Source of the DNA: Labrys wisconsinensis
Lineage (GTDB): Bacteria; Pseudomonadota; Alphaproteobacteria; Rhizobiales; Labraceae
DNA: 64,000 nucleotides
Direction of reading: 5' to 3'
Assembly: GCF_030814995.1 (NCBI RefSeq)
Contig: NZ_JAUSVX010000003.1
Coordinates: forward strand, 62,001 to 126,000
Below, in pieces: positions 35,731-44,184 of this stretch (its first letter is position 1; every line of letters starts with the position of its first letter). The notes under the pieces were generated by a model. That model ran no database searches. It saw nothing but the letters and a program-made list of their open reading frames with translations, and was not told the DNA's origin. The position numbers were made by a program, and so were the translations under genes.

Positions 35731-37224
35731 CTATTCGGCAGCGAGGCTGCGGCGGCGGTCGTGGGCGTCGTCGGCATAGTAGGCGCGCTTGGCCTCGTAC
35801 ATGCGGGCATCCGCCCGCTTGATCACCTGCTCCAGACGTTCGCCGGGGAGGCTGGTGGCGGCGCCGAGCGCAAAGCTGAGCGGGGTGCCGGTGTAGAACT
35901 GGTTGTTGAGCTCGACCAGCTGCTCGATGTCCTCCATCACCAGCTCCGCCCCCCGCTCATCGACGGCGGGCAGCAGGATGGCGAACTCGTCGCCGCCGAT
36001 GCGGGCGGCGTGGCCCGGCTTGTCCACCAGCTTGCCCAGGATCTCGCCGGCCCGGCGCAGCATCTCGTCGCCGGCGGCGTGGCCGAGCTGGTCATTGGCC
36101 GCCTTGAGCCCGTTGAGGTCGGCCATGATGATGGTGATCGGCGAGGAGCCCTTGCGCTCCAGGCGGTTGAGCTCGTCGACATAGAAGGACCGGTTATAGA
36201 GCTTGGTCAGCACGTCGTGCTTGCCGAGATACTCCAGATAGGCCTCGGCCTTCTTGCGGGCGGTGATGTCGGTGAGAGCCACCTGCACCAGGGCCCAGTC
36301 CCGCTCGTGGCCGGGAAAGACCGAGAACTGCAGGTGGAGATGCAGCTCGTCGCCGGCCAGGGAATAGTTGATCACCTCGCGCTGCTGGAACAGCCTGCCC
36401 TGCCACAGATCGATCAGCTGCTCACGGAAATGCTGCTGCATGCCGTCCCGGAAGACGTCGCGCAGACGCAGGAGCAGCCCGTCCTTGTCGGCGGCGCAGA
36501 ACAGGTCGAGCGTGTGGCGGTTGACGTCGACCACGCGGATCTCGCTCATGCAGCGGGCGACGAACTCGGGATGCACGTCGGTGAAGGTGCGGAAATCGAC
36601 GATGCCGCGCTCACGCAGATCGTCCATCAGGCGTTTGATGGCGCTGAAATCCTCGACCCACAGCGACACCGGCGAATGGTGGAACAGGCCGCGGGCATAG
36701 GCCTCGGCGGCGGCGAGCCGGCGGCGGGCCGTCTCACGCTCGGTGACGTCCTCGACCGCGACGAGCACGCGCGACCAGGTCTCCTCATGGCCCGGCAGCA
36801 CGCTGCCCTTGAGCTGGATGTCGAGGCGGCGGCCGGTGAGCGTGTAGTTGACGGTGTGGCTGGAGAATTCGCACCGCCCCTCCCACAGCTGCACCAGCTC
36901 GTCGAGATGGGTCATCAGCATGTCGTCGCGGAACACCGTGCCGAGATCGGCGACGAGATGATCGAAATCCCTGGCCTCGAACAGCGACAGGGTCCTGCGA
37001 TTGACCTTGAGGACGCGGATGCGGTCGGCGCAGGCCTTGATGCGCGTGGGATCGGCAAGGAGATGGCCACGCAGGTCGGTGACGCCGGCCGCCCGCCACT
37101 CATCGAGCAGGCGCTTGAGGCCACTATAGTCCTCGACCCACAGGGAGACGGGCGCCAGGTCGAACATGTTGGCGTCGTCGCGGTCGTCCGGCGTCGTGGC
37201 GGTCGCATCGTCCGGAGAGGGCAT
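35731..37224 (-). CDS. Diguanylate cyclase with duplicated PAS-like sensor
   Basis: A 497-residue cytosolic GGDEF protein without membrane segments. Two related sensory units occupy about 20-160 and 185-325. Each starts with PVSLWVED followed by LKRL or IKRL and contains RIRVLKVNRRTL or EIRVVDVNRHTL, so they arose by duplication. The GGDEF domain (about 335-485) keeps RIGGDEFAILLP, so cyclic di-GMP synthesis is likely. An RxxD inhibitory site is not seen at the usual place before it. GGAGG 6 bases before ATG 37224 supports the start. Ligand of the sensors unknown. Confidence 0.88.
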   Translation of the reverse strand: MPSPDDATATTPDDRDDANMFDLAPVSLWVEDYSGLKRLLDEWRAAGVTDLRGHLLADPTRIKACADRIRVLKVNRRTLSLFEARDFDHLVADLGTVFRDDMLMTHLDELVQLWEGRCEFSSHTVNYTLTGRRLDIQLKGSVLPGHEETWSRVLVAVEDVTERETARRRLAAAEAYARGLFHHSPVSLWVEDFSAIKRLMDDLRERGIVDFRTFTDVHPEFVARCMSEIRVVDVNRHTLDLFCAADKDGLLLRLRDVFRDGMQQHFREQLIDLWQGRLFQQREVINYSLAGDELHLHLQFSVFPGHERDWALVQVALTDITARKKAEAYLEYLGKHDVLTKLYNRSFYVDELNRLERKGSSPITIIMADLNGLKAANDQLGHAAGDEMLRRAGEILGKLVDKPGHAARIGGDEFAILLPAVDERGAELVMEDIEQLVELNNQFYTGTPLSFALGAATSLPGERLEQVIKRADARMYEAKRAYYADDAHDRRRSLAAE

Positions 37225-37352
37225 GGCGCGCCTCCAAGAGCTAGGTCGGCGGAGAAGACAGGCGGAGGATCGATTCTGCCCTGCAAACCTAAGAAGCTCA
37301 TTTTGCGGCATCCCGCAATCAACGCCGCGCGCTCGCGGCCGCCGCCCGCCCG

Positions 37353-38084
37353 TCAGGCGAAATAGTCGGGATGCTGCAGGCGCAGGGTCTCGACGTCCGG
37401 GATCACGGCGCTGAGATGATGCCGCATCGCCGCACGCGCGGCCTCGACGTCATGCGCGGCGATCGCATCGCGGATCACGGCATGGTCTCCGACGACATGC
37501 GCCATGCGGCCGGGCACGGGCAGCGTGAGGCGCCGGGCACGGTCGATCTGGGTCTTGACCTGCGTCAGGAGCCGCCAGATGCCGGGGTAGCCGGCAATGG
37601 CGGCGATGGTCTCGTGGAAGGATTCGTCGGCTTCGTGGAAGGCCCGCTGGTCGCCGGCCTCGGCGAGGTGGCGCTGCCAGGACAGGATGGCGTCGAGGCG
37701 CGCGAGCTCGGCCGGACCGGCGCCGGCCGCGGCGCGGGCGATCGTGGTGTCCTCCAGCGCCTGGCGGATGACCACGGCCTCCGGGATGGCGGCGACCGGA
37801 ATGCGCGACACGAACGTGCCGGACTGCGGAAAGATGTCGACCAGGCCCTCCTCGGCCAAACGGATCAGGGCTTCGCGCAGCGGCGTGCGGCTGACGGCGA
37901 AGTGCTGGGTCAGCCGCTTCTCCTGCAGCGCCGCGCCCGGCAGCAGGCGCATCGAGACGATCCCTTCGCGCAGCTCCGCATGGATCGCCGCGGCCGTGGT
38001 GAGGCGGCGCACCCCGCCGCGCGGTCCGGATGGCGCCGCCTGCCCGCCCGTCACGCTCTGCGCCGTCGCGATCGCCTCGCTCAT
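37353..38084 (-). CDS. GntR-family regulator (FadR subfamily, FCD domain)
   Basis: A 243-residue regulator. The winged helix-turn-helix (about 30-100) has LTQHFAVSRTPLREALIRLAEEGLV in part (VSRTPLREALIRLAEEGL), and the FCD effector domain (about 110-230) has the metal-ligand pattern HEADESFHETI. It is divergent from uxaC and should be its hexuronate-responsive repressor, binding the palindrome at 38099-38124. ATG at 38084 is preferred over a GTG at 38108 that lies inside the operator. Confidence 0.9.
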   Translation of the reverse strand: MSEAIATAQSVTGGQAAPSGPRGGVRRLTTAAAIHAELREGIVSMRLLPGAALQEKRLTQHFAVSRTPLREALIRLAEEGLVDIFPQSGTFVSRIPVAAIPEAVVIRQALEDTTIARAAAGAGPAELARLDAILSWQRHLAEAGDQRAFHEADESFHETIAAIAGYPGIWRLLTQVKTQIDRARRLTLPVPGRMAHVVGDHAVIRDAIAAHDVEAARAAMRHHLSAVIPDVETLRLQHPDYFA

Positions 38085-38098
38085 CAGCCGTCTCGCCG

Positions 38099-38129
38099 AA
38101 ATTGACACCCTAATATATCAATTTATAGT
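38099..38129 (+). promoter_or_regulatory. uxaC promoter with overlapping operator
   Basis: TTGACA (38102-38107), 16 bases, then TATAGT (38124-38129) is a near-consensus sigma-70 promoter 60 bases before uxaC. The inverted repeat AAATTGA (38099-38105) and TCAATTT (38118-38124) overlaps both elements, so a bound GntR-family repressor would block RNA polymerase. Confidence 0.72.
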
Positions 38130-38188
38130 GCCGGCCAAGGCAACCGGCGCGGCGAAAGACCTGCCCGCCCCCCGGGAGACGGCGCATC

Positions 38189-39589
38189 ATGGCTCTCCAT
38201 CCCGACAGGCTGCTGCCGACCGAGCCGGCCACCCGCGCCATCGCGCGGCGCCTCTATGACGCCGTCGCCGGCCTGCCGATCCTGTCGCCGCACGGCCACA
38301 CCGATCCGCGCTGGTACGCGACGGACGAGGCTTTCCCCGATCCCGCCACCCTGTTCGTCAAGCCCGACCACTATGTCTTCCGCATGCTCCATTCGCAGGG
38401 CGTGCGCCTGGAAGACCTCGGCATCCCGACCCGCGACGGGACGCGGGTCGAGACGGACGGGCGCCGGATCTGGCGCATCTTCGCCCGGCACTGGCATCTC
38501 TTCCGCGGCACGCCGACGCGGCTGTGGTTCGAACATGCGCTGGAGCAGATGTTCGGCATCGAGGAGCGGCTCGGCGAGGCCAATGCCGACCGCATCCACG
38601 ACACCATCGCCGAGGCGCTCGCCAAGCCCGAATTCCGCCCGCGCGCGCTCTATGACCGCTTCGACATCGCGGCGATCGCCACCACGGATGCGGCGCTCGA
38701 CGACCTCGCCTGGCATGCCGAGATTCGCGCATCGGGCTGGCACGGAAGGGTGATCCCGACCTATCGTCCGGACGCCGTCGTCGATCCCGCACGCACGGAT
38801 TTCCGTGACAATGTCGAGCGCCTGCTGGCGCTCTGCCAGGCGCCGGCGACCTGGGAGGGTTATCTCGATGCGCACCGGGTCCGCCGCGCCCATTTTCGCG
38901 CGCACGGCGCCACCGCCACGGACCACGGCCATCCCACGGCGCGGACGGCGGCGCTCGACACGGCCTCAGCCCGGGCGCTGTTCGAGCGGGTGCTGCGTCC
39001 GCCCGTGTCGGCGGCGGACGCCGAGCTGTTCCGCGCCCAGATGCTGACGGAGATGGCCCGCATGAGCCTGGAGGACGGGCTCGTCATGCAGATCCATCCG
39101 GGCTCCTGGCGCAACCACAATCCCGGCCTGCTCGACCGCTTCGGTCCGGACATGGGCGCCGACATCCCGACGCCCACAGACTACGTCCAGGCACTGAAGC
39201 CCCTGCTCGACATCGTCGGCAACGATCCGCACCTGACCCTGATCCTGTTCACGCTGGACGAAACCGCCTACGGCCGGGAGCTGGCGCCGCTCGCCGGCCA
39301 TTATCCCTGCCTGCGGCTCGGCCCGCCCTGGTGGTTCTTCGACAGCCCCGAGGGCATCCGCCGCTTCCGCGAGCTGACCACCGAGACCGCCGGCTTCTAC
39401 AACACGGTCGGCTTCAACGACGACACCCGGGCCTATCTCTCTATTCCCGCACGCCACGACATGGCGCGCCGAGCCGACTGCGCTTTCCTGGCGCGGCTGG
39501 TGGCCGACCATCGCCTCGACGAGGACGAAGCACACGAGGTCGCGCACGCCCTGACCCACGGCCTCGTCAAGGACGCCTATCGCCTGTGA
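38189..39589 (+). CDS. uxaC: Uronate isomerase (glucuronate/galacturonate)
   Basis: A 466-residue UxaC of the amidohydrolase superfamily, converting glucuronate to fructuronate or galacturonate to tagaturonate. The metal-binding HGHTDP is near 34-39. GHPTARTA, MQIHPGSWRNHNP, GADIPTPTDYVQALKPLL and PPWWFFDSPEGIRRFRE (given in parts) match the family. Expression is probably induced by hexuronates through the divergent GntR gene. Later pathway enzymes (UxuA, UxuB) are not in the window. Confidence 0.96.
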   Translation: MALHPDRLLPTEPATRAIARRLYDAVAGLPILSPHGHTDPRWYATDEAFPDPATLFVKPDHYVFRMLHSQGVRLEDLGIPTRDGTRVETDGRRIWRIFARHWHLFRGTPTRLWFEHALEQMFGIEERLGEANADRIHDTIAEALAKPEFRPRALYDRFDIAAIATTDAALDDLAWHAEIRASGWHGRVIPTYRPDAVVDPARTDFRDNVERLLALCQAPATWEGYLDAHRVRRAHFRAHGATATDHGHPTARTAALDTASARALFERVLRPPVSAADAELFRAQMLTEMARMSLEDGLVMQIHPGSWRNHNPGLLDRFGPDMGADIPTPTDYVQALKPLLDIVGNDPHLTLILFTLDETAYGRELAPLAGHYPCLRLGPPWWFFDSPEGIRRFRELTTETAGFYNTVGFNDDTRAYLSIPARHDMARRADCAFLARLVADHRLDEDEAHEVAHALTHGLVKDAYRL

Positions 39590-39647
39590 CCGGCGGCCGC
39601 CAAGAGCCGCGACCATGAAGGCCGAACGGCCATGCAAGGAGGAACGC

Positions 39648-40823
39648 ATGACCATCACACGCAGAAGCTTCGTCGGCGGTGTCGCCGGCCTCGCCGGGCT
39701 GGCTGCCTCGCGCAACAACGCCCTCGCCGGCCTCGCCCTGCCGGCGAGTCCCGTGACCATCTCGATCGTCGACGTCGCCGGCAACCTCGCCCTGACCCAG
39801 GACGCGATCGAGCGCTACCGGGCGGCCAAGCCCAATGTCGTCGAGCGCTTCGTCTTCTCCAAGGCGCCGGCGCCGGAGCTGCCGGGCAAGATCAAGGCCC
39901 AGCAGGATGCCGGCCGCAGCGATATCGACCTGGTGCTGACCGGCACCGACGTCTTGTCGGCCGGCCTGGAGCAGGGTCTGTGGATCGACCTCAAGCCGCA
40001 TGCCGGCGCCCTGCCCAAGCTCGACGAGATCTACCTGCCGCAGGCGGCGAAGATGCAGGCCATCGCCAAGGACCACGGCGTCTGCGTCAGCTATTATCCC
40101 TCCGGCCCGCTGATCGAATACATGCCGGACCGGGTCAAGACGCCGCCGGCCTCGACCCAGGAGCTGCTCGACTGGGCCAGGCAGAACAAGGGTAAGCTGA
40201 TCTACGCCCGGCCGGCCAATTCGGGGCCGGGCCGCACCTGGCTGATGGGCCTGCCCTATCTCCTCGGCGACAGCGATCCGCGCGATCCCGTCAACGGCTG
40301 GGCCAAGACCTGGGATTACCTCAAGGCGCTGGGCGAGACGATCGAATATTATCCCGCCGGCACGGCGGCGACGATGAAGGAATTCGGCGAGGGCACGCGC
40401 GACATCGTCATCTCCACCACCGGCTGGGACATCAACCCCCGGGTGCTCGGCACCGTGCCGCAGGAGGCCGAGGTCGGCACGCTGAAGGGCTTCCACTGGG
40501 TGACCGACGCCCACTACATGGTGGTGCCCAAGGGCATTCCCGAGGAGAGGCTCGCGGTGCTGCTCGACCTCATGAGCTTCCTGCTGCAGAAGGAGCAACA
40601 GGCCTTTGCCTTCGACAAGGGCTATTTCTACCCCGGCCCGGCGGTGAAGGACGTCACCATCGACATGGCGCCGCAGGAGAGCCAGGACGCCATCAAGGAG
40701 TTCGGCCGCCCGCAATACGAAAAATGGATCGCGGAGGCGCCGCTGGAGGTGCCGCTCGAGACGAAGCCGATGGTCGCCGCCTTCAAGCTGTGGGACGAGC
40801 GCATCGGCGCCGGCAAGGGGTGA
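39648..40823 (+). CDS. Tat-exported extracellular solute-binding protein (orphan)
   Basis: A 391-residue periplasmic binding protein. The Tat motif RRSFVGGVAGLAG at 6-18 directs export. The mature sequence has the binding-protein fold with DIDLVLTGTDVLSAGLEQGLW, ARPANSGPGRTWLMGLPYLL (in parts) and ISTTGWDINPRV. AAGGAGG precedes the ATG at 39648. Permease and ATPase genes are absent on both sides, so it must serve a transporter encoded elsewhere or act in sensing. Position 58 bases after uxaC suggests a uronate or polyuronide ligand. Confidence 0.83.
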   Translation: MTITRRSFVGGVAGLAGLAASRNNALAGLALPASPVTISIVDVAGNLALTQDAIERYRAAKPNVVERFVFSKAPAPELPGKIKAQQDAGRSDIDLVLTGTDVLSAGLEQGLWIDLKPHAGALPKLDEIYLPQAAKMQAIAKDHGVCVSYYPSGPLIEYMPDRVKTPPASTQELLDWARQNKGKLIYARPANSGPGRTWLMGLPYLLGDSDPRDPVNGWAKTWDYLKALGETIEYYPAGTAATMKEFGEGTRDIVISTTGWDINPRVLGTVPQEAEVGTLKGFHWVTDAHYMVVPKGIPEERLAVLLDLMSFLLQKEQQAFAFDKGYFYPGPAVKDVTIDMAPQESQDAIKEFGRPQYEKWIAEAPLEVPLETKPMVAAFKLWDERIGAGKG

Positions 40824-40956
40824 GCGGACCGATATCGCGCCGGGCAGGAACGACCGGACGGGGGAGCGCAGGATTCCGCATGCAGGTTGCAATCGAACGT
40901 TGGAGAAAACCCGTATAGGATAGGATTCTTCTCACGCGCCGATCGCGACCCGGTTC

Positions 40957-42078
40957 ATGCGGAACAGCGTTCTCCTGTCGAAGCTGCGACTGGTCAGCGG
41001 CCTGGTGCTGATGACCTTCGTCGCCGGGCATCTCGTCAACGCCGCGCTCGGCCTGGTCTCGCTGCAGACCATGGAGGACTGGCGCGTCGTGCTGATGCGG
41101 CCCTGGCTCACCCTGCCCGGCCAGGTGCTGCTCTATGGCGCGCTCGTCGTGCATGCCGGCCTCGGCATCCTCTCGATCCTGCGCCGCCCGCGCCTCACCC
41201 TCACCCGCAAGGACTTCGCGCAGATCGCCTTCGGGCTGCTGATCCCGGCTCTGCTGGCGGCGCACCTGCTGGCGACGCGGGTCGCCGGCCTGCTCGCCGA
41301 TTTCCAGCCGGGCTACTCCTGGATCCTCACCGTCTACTGGAAATGGGCGCCTAATTACGGCTTGCAGCAGGTCTTCCTGGTGGCGGTGGTCTGGGCGCAC
41401 GGCTGCATCGGCATGCTGTCCTGGCTGAACCTCAGGCCCTGGTGGCCGCGGATCGCCGCCTTCGCCTATCCCCCGGTCTTCGCCCTGCCGATCCTGGCCC
41501 TGCTCGGCTTCGTGCATGCCGGTGACGAGGTGCTGGCCCGGCTGAGCAACGATGCCGCCTTCAAGGCCATGGTGCACGAGGCGGCGCAGAAGGGCGCACC
41601 GGTGGCGCCAACGCTGCTGGCCTGGCAGCACGGCCTCCTCGTCGCCTATGCGCTGGTGGTGGCCGTCACCCTCGCGCCTGGGGCCTGGCGCGTGCTGCGG
41701 TCCCGGTTCGCCGCGGCCACGGCGGCGTCGATCCGCTATGTCGACGGCCCGATCGTGACGGCAGCGGTGGGATCGACCCTGCTGGACGCCAGCCGCCGCC
41801 ATCATGTGCCGCATTCGGCGGTGTGCTCGGGCCATGCGCGCTGCGGCACATGCCGGGTGCGGATCACGGCGCCGCCGGGTGTGCTGTCGCCCCCTTCCGC
41901 CGACGAGATGCACCTGCTGCGGCATCTGCATGCCGGCGACGCAGTGCGCCTCGCCTGCCGGGCGACCATTCTGCGGCCGGTGTCCTTCACATTGGAGCGG
42001 CTGGTGCCGGTGGAGATCGCCGACGCCGCCGCGCGCGGCGAAGCCCTGCCCTCCGGCGGAACAGAGGCCGTCTCGTGA
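40957..42078 (+). CDS. Membrane heme-like domain fused to 2Fe-2S ferredoxin, no cyclase domain
   Basis: A 373-residue protein. Residues 1-240 hold about six membrane helices with regularly placed His (VAGHLVN, VVHAGLGI, AAHLLATR, WAHGCIG, GFVHAGDE), as in the b-heme-like region of a known class of adenylate cyclases. Residues 255-350 are a plant-type ferredoxin with Cys290, Cys296, Cys299 (CSGHARCGTC) and Cys334 (LACR). In that class a cyclase catalytic domain follows; here the protein ends at 373. Its stop overlaps the MscS gene start (GTGA), so both are made together. A redox sensor or electron carrier is likely. Confidence 0.78.
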   Translation: MRNSVLLSKLRLVSGLVLMTFVAGHLVNAALGLVSLQTMEDWRVVLMRPWLTLPGQVLLYGALVVHAGLGILSILRRPRLTLTRKDFAQIAFGLLIPALLAAHLLATRVAGLLADFQPGYSWILTVYWKWAPNYGLQQVFLVAVVWAHGCIGMLSWLNLRPWWPRIAAFAYPPVFALPILALLGFVHAGDEVLARLSNDAAFKAMVHEAAQKGAPVAPTLLAWQHGLLVAYALVVAVTLAPGAWRVLRSRFAAATAASIRYVDGPIVTAAVGSTLLDASRRHHVPHSAVCSGHARCGTCRVRITAPPGVLSPPSADEMHLLRHLHAGDAVRLACRATILRPVSFTLERLVPVEIADAAARGEALPSGGTEAVS

Positions 42079-44045
42079 GGGCGGGAACCACCGTCCTCCC
42101 GCTCGCCCTGCTCGGCCTCGGCATGCCCCTGGCCGTTGCGCAGGACGGCTCCTCCGCGCCGGTGCTCGACGGCCTCGTCGCCGACCTGCAATCGGCGCCG
42201 GGCGACTGGACGGCGCTGTCGGAGCGCTTTTCCGCGGCCTGGTGGAGCGGCGACCTCCTGCGCGCCGTCACGCTGCTCCTGGTGCTGCTGATGATCGCGG
42301 CGAGCTGCGAGCTGCTGTTCTGGTGCTACGCCGCACCGGCCCTGCGCGCGCTGCAGGCCGTGCCGGCCGCTGCGCCCCGCCAGCGCGCCCTGATCGCGGT
42401 GGAGCAATTCGCCTTGCGCCTGTTCGGGGTGGCGCTGTCCACCGGTGCCGCCTTCGGCGTCACCACGATGATGACGTGGCCGCCGGTGGTGACCGCGACG
42501 GCTGCCATCGTGGCCACTGCCCTGGCGGTGCTGCGCGGCGCTGGGCTCCTGGCCGACCTCCTGCTCTCGCCGCGCGCCGCGTCGCGACGGGTCTGGCCCT
42601 GGCCCGACTCCACGGCGCGGCGGGTCCATGCCCATGTCATGGCGGTCGCGGTGACCGCCTGCCTCGGCTATGCCGCCAGCCGGCTGCTCGGGGAGGTCAT
42701 GGCCGCGCCGCATGCCGCCGAGATCACCATCGCTCTCGCCGGGGTCGCGACCGGCCTCGCCCTGCTCGTCGCCCTGTCTGCCTGGTCGCGGGCGCGCCGT
42801 CGCGCGCGGCCGGCGCAGGGCCGCAGCCTCGCCGACCTCCTGCCCTTCGCTGCGGCCGCCGTGCTCGTCGCCGGCATGCTCGCCTGGATCGCCGGCGCTT
42901 ATCAGGCGGTGTGGACCGGCCTGATCCTCGGCGCCCTCGGCCTCGCCGATTTTGCGGCCGGCGGCATCCTGCACGCGCTCCTGCGCGACCGGCCCGATGC
43001 CGACGAAGCGGAAAGCCGGCCGGACGCCATGAGCCTCGCCACCGCCTACGAGCCGGTGATCCGCCGCTTTGCCCGATTCTGCCTGGCGCTCGCGGCCTTC
43101 CTGGCGATTCTCATGGTCTGGCGCGTCAACGTGCTGATGCCGGCCTCATCGAAGGGACCGGTCGCGATGCTGATCGACCAGTCGATCAACGTGCTTGTGG
43201 TCGTGCTGCTCTGCGATCTCGCTTGGCTCTGGGTGCGCACCTTCATCGACCGCCAGCTGCGCCTGGCGCCCGGCATGGGCGACGGCGAGGCGGCCTCGCG
43301 CCTCTCCACCCTGCTGCCGATGATCCGCACGGCGGTGCTGATCGTGCTCGTCGGGCTGACGACGCTGGTGGCGCTGTCGGCGATCGGCGTCAACATCGCT
43401 CCGCTCCTCGCCGGCGCCGGGGTCGTCGGCCTCGCCATCGGCTTCGGCGCCCAGACCCTGGTGCGCGACATCATCACCGGCGTGTTCTTCCTGATCGAGG
43501 ACGCATTCCGCGTCGGGGAATATATCGACGTCGGTGCGCGCAAGGGCACGGTGGAGGCGATCTCGCTGCGCTCGCTGCGGCTGCGCCACCAGCGCGGCGC
43601 CCTGCACACCGTGCCCTTCGGCGAGATCAAGTCGCTGTCCAACGAGAGCCGCGACTGGTCGATCGTCAAGCTGGAGTTCCGCATCCCCTTCGACACCGAC
43701 CTGGCGCTGGTCAAGAAGATCATCAAGAGCATCAATGCCGAGATCATGGCCGATCCCGAGCTCGGCCCGAACATGCTGGAACCGCTGAAGAGCCAGGGCA
43801 TCAACCGGTTCGAGGAATATTGGATGGTGCTCAGGGTCAAGTACACCGCCAAGCCCAATGCCTATCTCTTCATGATCCGCCGCGAGGCCTATCACCGCAT
43901 CCGCGATGCCTTCGACAAGGCCGGGATCAAGCTCGGCGAGCGCAGCGTCAAGGTCGAGATGGCCGGGCGTGCCGCCATCGACGACATCGCGGCCGCCGGC
44001 GGTGCCGGCGACTTCGACGACAGGCCGGCGCCGTCCGCCTCCTGA
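42075..44045 (+). CDS. MscS-family mechanosensitive channel, large form
   Basis: A 656-residue inner-membrane channel with a signal-like N-terminus (LALLGLGMPLAVAQ), a short periplasmic segment and about ten to eleven membrane helices. The MscS core is at about 420-640. The pore helix reads LLAGAGVVGLAIGFGAQTLV with the Gly/Ala packing pattern, then DIITGVFFLIEDAFRVGEYI and the beta domain VPFGEIKSLSNESRDW. The GTG start overlaps the upstream stop. Beyond osmotic release, coupling to a ferredoxin/heme-like membrane protein suggests a redox-linked function, which is inference. Confidence 0.92.
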   Translation: MRAGTTVLPLALLGLGMPLAVAQDGSSAPVLDGLVADLQSAPGDWTALSERFSAAWWSGDLLRAVTLLLVLLMIAASCELLFWCYAAPALRALQAVPAAAPRQRALIAVEQFALRLFGVALSTGAAFGVTTMMTWPPVVTATAAIVATALAVLRGAGLLADLLLSPRAASRRVWPWPDSTARRVHAHVMAVAVTACLGYAASRLLGEVMAAPHAAEITIALAGVATGLALLVALSAWSRARRRARPAQGRSLADLLPFAAAAVLVAGMLAWIAGAYQAVWTGLILGALGLADFAAGGILHALLRDRPDADEAESRPDAMSLATAYEPVIRRFARFCLALAAFLAILMVWRVNVLMPASSKGPVAMLIDQSINVLVVVLLCDLAWLWVRTFIDRQLRLAPGMGDGEAASRLSTLLPMIRTAVLIVLVGLTTLVALSAIGVNIAPLLAGAGVVGLAIGFGAQTLVRDIITGVFFLIEDAFRVGEYIDVGARKGTVEAISLRSLRLRHQRGALHTVPFGEIKSLSNESRDWSIVKLEFRIPFDTDLALVKKIIKSINAEIMADPELGPNMLEPLKSQGINRFEEYWMVLRVKYTAKPNAYLFMIRREAYHRIRDAFDKAGIKLGERSVKVEMAGRAAIDDIAAAGGAGDFDDRPAPSAS

Positions 44046-44184
44046 GGCGGGGTGGCGGCTCGCGGATCGCCTCGCGCCGGCGAATCCGGACGGCTTGTTC
44101 CCGCGACGATGCAACCTTCGGCGCGGGGCGCGCGTATAGAGCCGAATGCGCCGGCGTCACGGCGCGCTGGGGCAGCGAGGCGTC

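Noticed and set aside
38085-38108. GTG start at 38108 for the GntR regulator
   Set aside because: It lies within the uxaC promoter/operator and has no ribosome site.
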